Made by a program: the position numbers and the translations under genes. Below are positions 52,352 to 63,160 of a stretch of DNA of 64,000 bases, piece by piece. The stretch comes from Schizochytrium sp. CCTCC M209059 (taxonomy: Eukaryota > Sar > Bigyra > Thraustochytrida > Thraustochytriidae): NCBI GenBank assembly GCA_000818945.1, contig KN805396.1, forward strand, positions 228,614-292,613. The letters are read 5' to 3'. Numbering within the stretch: position 1 is the first letter of the stretch; each line of letters opens with the position of its first letter. Below the pieces are notes generated by a model. The model was not told where the DNA came from. It saw only the letters and a program-made list of their open reading frames with translations, and made no database searches.

Positions 52352-55300
52352 ATGGCCGAGGATCCGCGGCGCACGAGGCTCGGGTCGCCGGCCCACGCGC
52401 AGCAGCGGCGGATCCCGCGGTCGTCGCTCGTGCGCTTTCAGGAGGACAAGGAACACGTCGCGCTGAAAGAGCGTCTCTTGCGCAAGTACGTCCCGACCGG
52501 TCAGCCCGCGAAAGCGACGCGAAGAACCACCGCCAAGGACAAAAATGGGGCCACGGCCGACGAGGGCGAGGACGCCGAGACCAGCCGCATTGCGAACAAA
52601 AGTAAAGCATCGTCGCAAACCGCAAAGCGACAACAACGGAGCGCCTCAGCAATGAGCAATGCCTCTTCGTCCGGGCTCATCTCTGACGACGGCAACTCGA
52701 ACTCTAACATCTCGGCCGCCTCCAGACTTGAACGCCAGTCAAGCTACGAAAGCAATTCCAACAGCAGTGATGATGGAGGATCCATCTTGTCGCAGAGCCA
52801 TCGCGTGCTTGCCGCAAGGAGCAAACGATACCTCGAAAGATTTGAGGCTGAAGCTGACCTCAAGCGGCGCTTGCTTTTGGACGCCAATGAAAAGCCCTCT
52901 GACGTTGCAGCGTTCGAGACTCTCATCGCTCAATCAGCAGCAGAAACCGCACGCCTGGTTTCAACCTCTACAGAAAATCTCTATGCTGATGCTGTGACGG
53001 AAAGTTTTGAGGAGAATGGACCTCCCGGCGAACACAGGAAAACTGGCAAAACATCAAAAAGGGAGAAGCAAAAATCTACTCAATCGAAAATGCACCAATC
53101 TCAATCTCGTCGCGCGACACGGGCAAATGCAAACGCGAGGTCTGTATCACCTGGAGGAGGTCAGTCAAGGTCGAATCGAAGTAGACCGGGTCCCGATTCT
53201 GACGAGGAATTCGACTTCCGAAAGACCAGTTTTCCCGCGGCGCAAAGACATCGGAAAAAACAGACAGTCTTATCACGACGGCAACCTTCACGCTCGATTC
53301 CGTCAGGATCTGGACCTTCGCCAGTCACGAGCATGAGTGCCTTTTTTGGATCTGCACTTGCTCAAGCTGACGATGCTCCAGCAGGCCATTCAAGGAGACG
53401 TCGCCGTGGAGCAGCGAGTTCTCGTTCACGAACGCAGAGAAACGAGGTTGCAGAGGTGGTGGAGCTAGAAGAGATCGAGGATGTTGATTCTGATGACGAT
53501 GTCAATGATAACGACCAGGGCGCAGCCGAGGACAGCGGTTACGACGAGAGCCACCGCCATCGATGGCGTGAGGCTATGGACACTGATGTCACTCCTTCTA
53601 CCTTTCTTTCTCAGGAAGCTGCTTCTCGAGTCAAGAAGGAGCCTTCGCGCAATGCTAAAGCACGAAAGGTATCCCACCGCGCAAGATTAGATCTCTCACT
53701 AAGCGAGATCGACGACAACGACGACGATCAGATCCAAGAGGCCGAGTCCTCGCGCGGTAGCTCCGTTGACCACGTGACAGGCACGGCGTGGTTTGCCAAT
53801 CAATTGCAAAAGCAAGAAGCCAATGAGGTTCCGACCCCTGCAAAGACAGTGGCGTCGATGATGCGTCAGGAGCAGGCCATTCGTGTGAGTCCAAATCGTC
53901 GCATGGTCCACTCTGATGCAGCAACCAATAGCACTTCGCAATTGTCATCTGCGAACCTCATCACAGCTAATGGCCGTTTCCATGCGTTGCTTACCAAAGC
54001 GCGTTCCAAACTTTCTCAGCGTCTCTCCGAGCAACTTCACGCAGAAAGCGAGCCTTCAAGCGAGCTTCCGGGCGAGCGCGAAGCAGCGGGTTCCATCGAG
54101 GTCTTTGTTCGCGGCGCATCCCGGACAGGCCGACTTGTTATGCTCGATTGTGTCGTTGTCGCGTACGCTTCCACGCCGCCAGATGAAGATGCTGACCATG
54201 AGCACAACAATGAAATTCAGCAAAGCAAATATCCACCGGGCTTGCCGATTCAAGTCATCTTACCTCGAGCTGGACGACCCGATGTCGCGAGCGACTCCCC
54301 AATGGGCAAAGGGCCCGTGAAGCGTGAGCACTCTTCAGCTGTGGCCTCGTACGATTTTATCGCGCGCATGATGGACCAACTTGAACACCTTGCGGGCGCG
54401 ATTGTGGCCTCTGACCTCGAAGGATCCCGCCTCTCGCTGCATTGGCCATGGACCCGTTTGTCTTTGGGTAATAGCAGAGCATTTCCTGAGTCGTCGCAGC
54501 CTTTGCCATCGTGTGCTTCGAAAGCAACCATTGTTGCTTCTGGCCTGGTGCGCATTCTTGAGACGCAGGCCGAGTGTCCGCCCATCCTCGATCCTCAGGA
54601 CCCCTCACTTCTCAACCGTGCTCTAACGGGTGGAAGTCTCTATGACCGTGCCGCCAAGGAAACACCGACGCGCACGCAGAGTTTTATTAGCGAAGGAAGT
54701 GCGAAGGGCGCTTCGACCGACGTGGACGATGGCCCAGGGAAACTGACAGCTCGAGCACCTGCAATTGACCCGTCATGGACCGCGATTTTGAATCCACGGC
54801 GGCCGCGCTGTCACGTAGAAATCTTGCGTGGCTACGTGGCTGGTGCAATTCTGCGCGAGGCACTTTTGGTACAAAATGGAGAAGCCACGCTCGAAGCCAA
54901 GCTTGCGCCCCCTGCAATGCGATACAGCTCAGTCTTGCTTGCAATGCATGCGCAAGAGACGAAGTGGTATTGCGAGCTTCTTATTGCCCCTCAGCATGTC
55001 TTTCGTTTCATGGGCATTCTCGGGGAAGACAGCGGGGGTCTCTTCGAGCTCGAAAACTTGGTCACGCTCACCTCGCGGCCAATGTATCTATCCAATGACA
55101 CGGAGAATTCCATGAACACAGACAGTACTTCTTCTTCTTCGGGTTTTACTGGAGGGTGGGGCGAGGAGTCTTCTCTCGGCTGGAATGATGTCTTGCAAGC
55201 ATCAATTGGGTCGTTTCAAACTGAACAACGAAGTATCACACGTCTGCTCGTGAGTGCGGAGTCGGATGCAACGCGCGTTGATAGCCCTGCAAAGTGCGAA

Positions 55301-56374
55301 AGTGCCCCGTCCATGCGAGTACGACTGCATTTCGCAGAGTCTTGCCCTCTCGGTCGGCGCTGCGAGGTGGTGTGCCGTGTGTTGCACGCGGCAGGACGGA
55401 GCTTCTTTGTTGCTACGTGGAGCGGTCCTGAAGTTTGGCGAGTGAATGTATCTGATGCGCGTCTCGCATCGACCGTACAAAGCGTCTGCCCCAAAGGTGG
55501 GTGGCTTCTATTGCGCGCAGCTTTGCATTTGTCTGAACGGACACTTCTTGTTGATTCAATGTGTTCCGTGGAGCGCATCATATGGACCGACGCGCCTCTT
55601 GGTTCAGTTTCAACCCAGGCCTTGCCGATCGACGGTCTCAAGGAAGAGCTCGGGTTTTTACCTGGACCTCTTGGTGTGATGGATCTAAGTCCCAAGATGA
55701 AGGGTATTTTGTGGTGTCGCAACGTGGAGGAACCAGGTTTCGCGCCACCTCGAAATGAGGTGTTGGAATGTGCAATCACGGATGGACGCGATGACATCTT
55801 TGTCCTTATGCCCCTGTTGGTCCGTTATGTTTCGCTCTCAAAATCTGCTCGAGCGCATCTCAAGGCGAGCACCGTGGAGTTGCCCATGCTGCACTTTGCC
55901 GAGCATGGCGCAGAGAATCTGGGTGAAGGAGATCAGATTGGTTTACTATGTGGTAAACTGAAGCGTGTCGGCTGGGCCAAGAAGTCTTCGTTCAATAGGG
56001 AGAACTCGTGGCGTTTCATGCCGAGCGAGATTCCTGTCAGCTTGCAAGATGCTGCGGAAGCAGAAAGGTACGTTCATCTTTTTACGAATGGATATCGAAT
56101 TGATGGCTAACACTTGTGCGCGCACGTATGCAGAGATCGTTGTGTGGCATTTGAGGTCATCACGGACAGCGGTCGTCACGTCTTGATTCGCATTCGCTTC
56201 GCGCATTTGCAGAGCCTTGTGGGGCCCGAAGTTAGTCGTGCAGCACCACTCATGGATCTTCTTGGCGCAGGCAATCGTATAACGCTTTCTTGTTTCGCCA
56301 AGAGCGCTGTGTCAAGCCATGTCACGTCCATTTCGGTCGTGGATGAGAGAGGCCATTCGTTGCTCTCCGTCTAA
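52352..56374 (+). CDS. Large unrecognised protein, one intron; only full-length copy of the duplicated gene
   Basis: Exons 52352-56067 and 56134-56374 give 1318 residues. The 66-nt intron (56068-56133) starts GTACGT and ends TGCAG; without splicing translation stops at 56110. The N-terminal half (to about residue 500) is charged, Ser/Asp-rich and disordered, with an acidic run near residue 370-390. The second half is ordered: SIEVFVRGASRTGRLVMLDC, PGLPIQVILPRAGRPDV, YDFIARMMDQLEHLAGAIVA, CHVEILRGYVAGAILREALL, CEVVCRVLHAAGRSFFVATW and, in exon 2, CVAFEVITDSGRHVLIRIRF. The repeated strand-like segments suggest several OB folds, perhaps a DNA-repair scaffold such as SPIDR, but the similarity is too weak to name it. 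From 53031 onward the gene lies in the tandem segmental duplication. Confidence 0.7.
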
Positions 56375-57327
56375 ATCTATTGAATAGGAGTTGCTTCGCA
56401 AGGTGTCTGTTCACTTCTCCCTGTACAAGTAATAGTGAACCCAGAAAGAACGAAGTATATTTTTTTTTTTTCCGAAATGCCCTAATAAGCGAGAAGGCCT
56501 AGAACGAAGGCCTCTCTCTGTTGCTACACTGTTCCAGAGTACACACGTACAAATTCCCAAACATGCCAAATCCATGATGCAAAGCACGGATAGCGTTGAG
56601 GCCTGTCTGCCGTATCATTTTTTTTTTTTTTGAAGAAAATGACAGAGGATGAAAGTGCTTCTGTAAGATTTCGAGAAGCAGGGCCCACAAGTCAAATGGC
56701 CAGCCCAATCACGCGCAAGTAGACTCGGCTTCTCTGCTCGATACCCATTCCAGCTAGATTGCCCGCGTTGTGCATCCTGTACAGCGGCAGCTTCGATGTG
56801 GAACGCGCAAGGCCCCCTTCCGTTGGCAAAGAGCTCAGCGCGGGTAGCCTCACCAGTCCACTAGGCACGGGAAACGAAGCGAAGCCATGAGTGGCCGCAA
56901 TAGGGTGGCGACAGTCATTTCGTCTTCTTACTTTTTTATTTCCATTTTCTTTTCATCGTTCGTATTTCCAAATCTCCGGGAAGATGCTACCAGGTAGGAA
57001 GCAGCGTTTGATTATTAAACGGAAGCGCCCAGGAGCCGAAGTCGATCTGCCTCAGCAAAGAATACGGTACGATCCATTGAGTTTCCCGATCGAGCAATAG
57101 ACTGGCCCTCGCGTTCAATTTTCCCCACGCTGCGTTTGCACGAGGCTCGTTACGAGTCAAGTATCCGAAAATGTAGCATGACGCACGGACGCGTTTCGCC
57201 CTCGACTTCATTTTTCTTTTTGAAGATCACTGTGGGTGCCCACTAGGACAGCGTTGGCGTCTGAGGCAATCTATTATGTCTCGACTCTCGTCCTGGCGTC
57301 AAGTTGGCTGCCTTTGGCAAAGAAAGA

Positions 57328-57362
<35 letters not shown>

Positions 57363-57764
57363 GTGACTGCCTCGCGACGCGCGCAGGGCCACGGCCTGCA
57401 GACTGCTCCTGTCGTCTCGTCGGCGATGGACTGCTGATAGCGAACCTCCTGGGCGAAGTTGAAGGGAAGGAAGTGAGACCGAGAGATCGAGAGACCTAGA
57501 GAGTGAGGAATTGAACGAAACGAGGAGCCGATCGGGAACCGAGAGATCTCGGGCGGGGAGAGGGGGACGGGGGGGGGAGTGACGGGTGTACAATCATCAG
57601 ACGCGTTCTACGACCGGACAGGTCTGTCTGTCCACTCGTTTCCTTTCTCACCGGGCTTGACCGGTGGCGACCAGCACGGGCCGCCGAGTCCGGCCTGAGG
57701 TCCTCCTTCCCGAAGGACAAGCTAGCTCGTCGCTTCGCTCGCTCCCTTCGCGACTGATCGGCTG
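56375..57764. other. 3' flank of the duplicated gene (unit 1 copy)
   Basis: About 1.4 kb, repeated at 62177-63562. It contains two T12-type runs (56460-56471, 56618-56631) and small ATG frames, for example 56887-57000 and 56983-57100 (basic, under 40 residues, not recognised). It also contains the AAGC microsatellite and a GA-rich stretch (57460-57580). No gene is supported. Confidence 0.5.
57323..57360. repeat. (AAGC)n microsatellite, one unit longer than in the duplicate
   Basis: About nine AAGC units here, and one fewer (4 bp) in the second copy near 63127-63160. It is one of the few differences between the two duplicated segments. Confidence 0.9.
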
Positions 57765-58856
57765 CCTCGAAAAATGAATTTGCGCGATCACCTGCTCGTC
57801 GGAGTTCGCCGACGATGAGTCGCCGCGAGTCGCCGCGCAATCGCTGCGAGCGAGCGAGCACAGGGGTTTAAAATGAAAAATGCTAGGGACTTCCATCCTC
57901 AGGTTTTGGGGCGCGTGCTGAGCTGCGGACGGACGCCAGCGTCGCCGAGCTGCTGGTCGCCAGCCATTCCCGGACTGACCCTCGGCCATCCCGACATAGA
58001 TGTCCGGGTAGGCCATGATGCGGCTAAACCAAAAAGAAAAAGAAAAAAGAAAAACCGCCAGCGAAGAGAAAATTCCTCGCCTCGAAAGATGCATACGCAC
58101 GATCACCTGCTCGCCGGAGCTCGCCGACGATGAGTCGCCGCGAGTCGCCGCGCAATCGCTGCGAGCGAGCGAGCACAGGGGTTTAAAATGAAGAATGCTA
58201 GGGACTTCCATCCTCAGGTTTTGGGGCGCGTGCTGAGCTGCGGACGGACGCCAGCGTCGCCGAGCTGCTGGTCGCCAGCCATTCCCGGACTGACCCTCGG
58301 CCATCCCGACATAGATGTCCGGGTAGGCCATGATGCGGCTAAACCAAAAAGAAAAAGAAAAAAGAAAAACCGCCAGCGAAGAGAAAATTCCTCGCCTCGA
58401 AAGATGCATACGCACGATCACCTGCTCGCCGGAGCTCGCCGACGATGAGTCGCCGCGAGTCGCCGCGCAATCGCTGCGAGCGAGCGAGCACAGGGGTTTA
58501 AAATGAAGAATGCTAGGGACTTCCATCCTCAGGTTTTGGGGCGCGTGCTGAGCTGCGGACGGACGCCAGCGTCGCCGAGCTGCTGGTCGCCAGCCATTCC
58601 CGGACTGACCCTCGGCCATCCCGACATAGATGTCCGGGTAGGCCATGATGCGGCTAAACCAAAAATAAAAAGAAAAAAGAAAAACCGCCAGCAGAGAGAA
58701 AATTCCTCGCCTCGCCTCGCCTCGCCTCGCAGCGTCTCGCCTCGCAGCGCAGCGCCGCACCGCGCGAGCGCGGCCGCCCGCGCGCGTTCGCCCCGTCGCG
58801 CGGGGCGGCGTTCGCCGCGGTCGGGCGGGCTCAACACAGGAAAACTGGCAAAACAT
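57648..58856 (-). other. Antisense open frame of tandem 105-residue repeats (not supported as a gene)
   Basis: A 402-codon frame from the ATG at 58856, open across all three 315-bp satellite units because 315 is divisible by 3. Each repeat has a hydrophobic segment (SLAVFLFSFSFWFSRIMAYP), then DIYVGMAEGQSGNGWRPAAR and a Ser-rich end. The ATG and first residues are antisense to the 5' end of the truncated gene copy. The plus strand also has an 86-codon frame in each unit, so open frames here may be fortuitous. No known domain is seen. Confidence 0.25.
57765..58709. repeat. 315-bp satellite, three tandem copies
   Basis: Units begin CCTCGAAA at 57765, 58080 and 58395. Each holds GTTTAAAATGAA(A/G)AATGCT, the AGTCGCCGCGAGTCGCCGCG motif and an A-rich AAAAAGAAAAAAGAAAAACC stretch. 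Unit 1 differs at its left end, and unit 3 at its right end (AAAATAAAAAG, GCAGAGAG). The second segmental copy has a single hybrid unit with the left end of unit 1 and the right end of unit 3 (63563 onward). Confidence 0.95.
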
Positions 58857-61800
58857 CAAAAAGGGAGAAGCAAAAATCTACTCAATCGAAAATGCACCAA
58901 TCTCAATCTCGTCGCGCGACACGGGCAAATGCAAACGCGAGGTCTGTATCACCTGGAGGAGGTCAGTCAAGGTCGAATCGAAGTAGACCGGGTCCCGATT
59001 CTGACGAGGAATTCGACTTCCGAAAGACCAGTTTTCCCGCGGCGCAAAGACATCGGAAAAAACAGACAGTCTTATCACGACGGCAACCTTCACGCTCGAT
59101 TCCGTCAGGATCTGGACCTTCGCCAGTCACGAGCATGAGTGCCTTTTTTGGATCTGCACTTGCTCAAGCTGACGATGCTCCAGCAGGCCATTCAAGGAGA
59201 CGTCGCCGTGGAGCAGCGAGTTCTCGTTCACGAACGCAGAGAAACGAGGTTGCAGAGGTGGTGGAGCTAGAAGAGATCGAGGATGTTGATTCTGATGACG
59301 ATGTCAATGATAACGACCAGGGCGCAGCCGAGGACAGCGGTTACGACGAGAGCCACCGCCATCGATGGCGTGAGGCTATGGACACTGATGTCACTCCTTC
59401 TACCTTTCTTTCTCAGGAAGCTGCTTCTCGAGTCAAGAAGGAGCCTTCGCGCAATGCTAAAGCACGAAAGGTATCCCACCGCGCAAGATTAGATCTCTCA
59501 CTAAGCGAGATCGACGACAACGACGACGATCAGATCCAAGAGGCCGAGTCCTCGCGCGGTAGCTCCGTTGACCACGTGACAGGCACGGCGTGGTTTGCCA
59601 ATCAATTGCAAAAGCAAGAAGCCAATGAGGTTCCGACCCCTGCAAAGACAGTGGCGTCGATGATGCGTCAGGAGCAGGCCATTCGTGTGAGTCCAAATCG
59701 TCGCATGGTCCACTCTGATGCAGCAACCAATAGCACTTCGCAATTGTCATCTGCGAACCTCATCACAGCTAATGGCCGTTTCCATGCGTTGCTTACCAAA
59801 GCGCGTTCCAAACTTTCTCAGCGTCTCTCCGAGCAACTTCACGCAGAAAGCGAGCCTTCAAGCGAGCTTCCGGGCGAGCGCGAAGCAGCGGGTTCCATCG
59901 AGGTCTTTGTTCGCGGCGCATCCCGGACAGGCCGACTTGTTATGCTCGATTGTGTCGTTGTCGCGTACGCTTCCACGCCGCCAGATGAAGATGCTGACCA
60001 TGAGCACAACAATGAAATTCAGCAAAGCAAATATCCACCGGGCTTGCCGATTCAAGTCATCTTACCTCGAGCTGGACGACCCGATGTCGCGAGCGACTCC
60101 CCAATGGGCAAAGGGCCCGTGAAGCGTGAGCACTCTTCAGCTGTGGCCTCGTACGATTTTATCGCGCGCATGATGGACCAACTTGAACACCTTGCGGGCG
60201 CGATTGTGGCCTCTGACCTCGAAGGATCCCGCCTCTCGCTGCATTGGCCATGGACCCGTTTGTCTTTGGGTAATAGCAGAGCATTTCCTGAGTCGTCGCA
60301 GCCTTTGCCATCGTGTGCTTCGAAAGCAACCATTGTTGCTTCTGGCCTGGTGCGCATTCTTGAGACGCAGGCCGAGTGTCCGCCCATCCTCGATCCTCAG
60401 GACCCCTCACTTCTCAACCGTGCTCTAACGGGTGGAAGTCTCTATGACCGTGCCGCCAAGGAAACACCGACGCGCACGCAGAGTTTTATTAGCGAAGGAA
60501 GTGCGAAGGGCGCTTCGACCGACGTGGACGATGGCCCAGGGAAACTGACAGCTCGAGCACCTGCAATTGACCCGTCATGGACCGCGATTTTGAATCCACG
60601 GCGGCCGCGCTGTCACGTAGAAATCTTGCGTGGCTACGTGGCTGGTGCAATTCTGCGCGAGGCACTTTTGGTACAAAATGGAGAAGCCACGCTCGAAGCC
60701 AAGCTTGCGCCCCCTGCAATGCGATACAGCTCAGTCTTGCTTGCAATGCATGCGCAAGAGACGAAGTGGTATTGCGAGCTTCTTATTGCCCCTCAGCATG
60801 TCTTTCGTTTCATGGGCATTCTCGGGGAAGACAGCGGGGGTCTCTTCGAGCTCGAAAACTTGGTCACGCTCACCTCGCGGCCAATGTATCTATCCAATGA
60901 CACGGAGAATTCCATGAACACAGACAGTACTTCTTCTTCTTCGGGTTTTACTGGAGGGTGGGGCGAGGAGTCTTCTCTCGGCTGGAATGATGTCTTGCAA
61001 GCATCAATTGGGTCGTTTCAAACTGAACAACGAAGTATCACACGTCTGCTCGTGAGTGCGGAGTCGGATGCAACGCGCGTTGATAGCCCTGCAAAGTGCG
61101 AAAGTGCCCCGTCCATGCGAGTACGACTGCATTTCGCAGAGTCTTGCCCTCTCGGTCGGCGCTGCGAGGTGGTGTGCCGTGTGTTGCACGCGGCAGGACG
61201 GAGCTTCTTTGTTGCTACGTGGAGCGGTCCTGAAGTTTGGCGAGTGAATGTATCTGATGCGCGTCTCGCATCGACCGTACAAAGCGTCTGCCCCAAAGGT
61301 GGGTGGCTTCTATTGCGCGCAGCTTTGCATTTGTCTGAACGGACACTTCTTGTTGATTCAATGTGTTCCGTGGAGCGCATCATATGGACCGACGCGCCTC
61401 TTGGTTCAGTTTCAACCCAGGCCTTGCCGATCGACGGTCTCAAGGAAGAGCTCGGGTTTTTACCTGGACCTCTTGGTGTGATGGATCTAAGTCCCAAGAT
61501 GAAGGGTATTTTGTGGTGTCGCAACGTGGAGGAACCAGGTTTCGCGCCACCTCGAAATGAGGTGTTGGAATGTGCAATCACGGATGGACGCGATGACATC
61601 TTTGTCCTTATGCCCCTGTTGGTCCGTTATGTTTCGCTCTCAAAATCTGCTCGAGCGCATCTCAAGGCGAGCACCGTGGAGTTGCCCATGCTGCACTTTG
61701 CCGAGCATGGCGCAGAGAATCTGGGTGAAGGAGATCAGATTGGTTTACTATGTGGTAAACTGAAGCGTGTCGGCTGGGCCAAGAAGTCTTCGTTCAATAG

Positions 61801-62176
61801 GGAGAACTCGTGGCGTTTCATGCCGAGCGAGATTCCTGTCAGCTTGCAAGATGCTGCGGAAGCAGAAAGGTACGTTCATCTTTTTACGAATGGATATCGA
61901 ATTGATGGCTAACACTTGTGCGCGCACGTATGCAGAGATCGTTGTGTGGCATTTGAGGTCATCACGGACAGCGGTCGTCACGTCTTGATTCGCATTCGCT
62001 TCGCGCATTTGCAGAGCCTTGTGGGGCCCGAAGTTAGTCGTGCAGCACCACTCATGGATCTTCTTGGCGCAGGCAATCGTATAACGCTTTCTTGTTTCGC
62101 CAAGAGCGCTGTGTCAAGCCATGTCACGTCCATTTCGGTCGTGGATGAGAGAGGCCATTCGTTGCTCTCCGTCTAA
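58833..62176 (+). pseudogene. 5'-truncated duplicate of the large gene
   Basis: Copy of the gene at 52352-56374 lacking its first 226 codons and promoter. Exon 1 part 58833-61869, intron 61870-61935, exon 2 61936-62176. The first in-frame ATG is 58892, which would give 1072 residues identical to residues 247-1318 of the full copy. The reading frame, the intron and the stop are all intact, with no decay visible. This means either very recent duplication or homogenisation. Upstream are GC-rich DNA and the satellite units rather than the native 5' end. Whether it is transcribed cannot be told. If it is, it would make a protein without the N-terminal disordered part. Confidence 0.75.
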
Positions 62177-63129
62177 ATCTATTGAATAGGAGTTGCTTCG
62201 CAAGGTGTCTGTTCACTTCTCCCTGTACAAGTAATAGTGAACCCAGAAAGAACGAAGTATATTTTTTTTTTTTCCGAAATGCCCTAATAAGCGAGAAGGC
62301 CTAGAACGAAGGCCTCTCTCTGTTGCTACACTGTTCCAGAGTACACACGTACAAATTCCCAAACATGCCAAATCCATGATGCAAAGCACGGATAGCGTTG
62401 AGGCCTGTCTGCCGTATCATTTTTTTTTTTTTTGAAGAAAATGACAGAGGATGAAAGTGCTTCTGTAAGATTTCGAGAAGCAGGGCCCACAAGTCAAATG
62501 GCCAGCCCAATCACGCGCAAGTAGACTCGGCTTCTCTGCTCGATACCCATTCCAGCTAGATTGCCCGCGTTGTGCATCCTGTACAGCGGCAGCTTCGATG
62601 TGGAACGCGCAAGGCCCCCTTCCGTTGGCAAAGAGCTCAGCGCGGGTAGCCTCACCAGTCCACTAGGCACGGGAAACGAAGCGAAGCCATGAGTGGCCGC
62701 AATAGGGTGGCGACAGTCATTTCGTCTTCTTACTTTTTTATTTCCATTTTCTTTTCATCGTTCGTATTTCCAAATCTCCGGGAAGATGCTACCAGGTAGG
62801 AAGCAGCGTTTGATTATTAAACGGAAGCGCCCAGGAGCCGAAGTCGATCTGCCTCAGCAAAGAATACGGTACGATCCATTGAGTTTCCCGATCGAGCAAT
62901 AGACTGGCCCTCGCGTTCAATTTTCCCCACGCTGCGTTTGCACGAGGCTCGTTACGAGTCAAGTATCCGAAAATGTAGCATGACGCACGGACGCGTTTCG
63001 CCCTCGACTTCATTTTTCTTTTTGAAGATCACTGTGGGTGCCCACTAGGACAGCGTTGGCGTCTGAGGCAATCTATTATGTCTCGACTCTCGTCCTGGCG
63101 TCAAGTTGGCTGCCTTTGGCAAAGAAAGA

Positions 63130-63160
<31 letters not shown>

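Larger units (their letters stand above)
53031..58832. repeat. Segmental tandem duplication, unit 1 (5802 bp)
   Basis: The sequence from AACACAGGAAAACTGGCAAA at 53031 recurs from 58833 with offset 5802, apparently identical for about 4.2 kb. The offset then becomes 5798 after the AAGC microsatellite at 57323-57360. The unit contains residues about 227-1318 of the large gene, its intron, its 3' flank, three satellite units (57765-58709) and a GC-rich end (58700-58832). Before 53031 the sequences differ (GGCG versus GCTC). Confidence 0.95.

Noticed and set aside
57765..58709. CRISPR-like or ribosomal spacer array
   Set aside because: Units are 315 bp in direct contact with no unique spacers, and no rRNA sequence is nearby; it is an ordinary tandem satellite.
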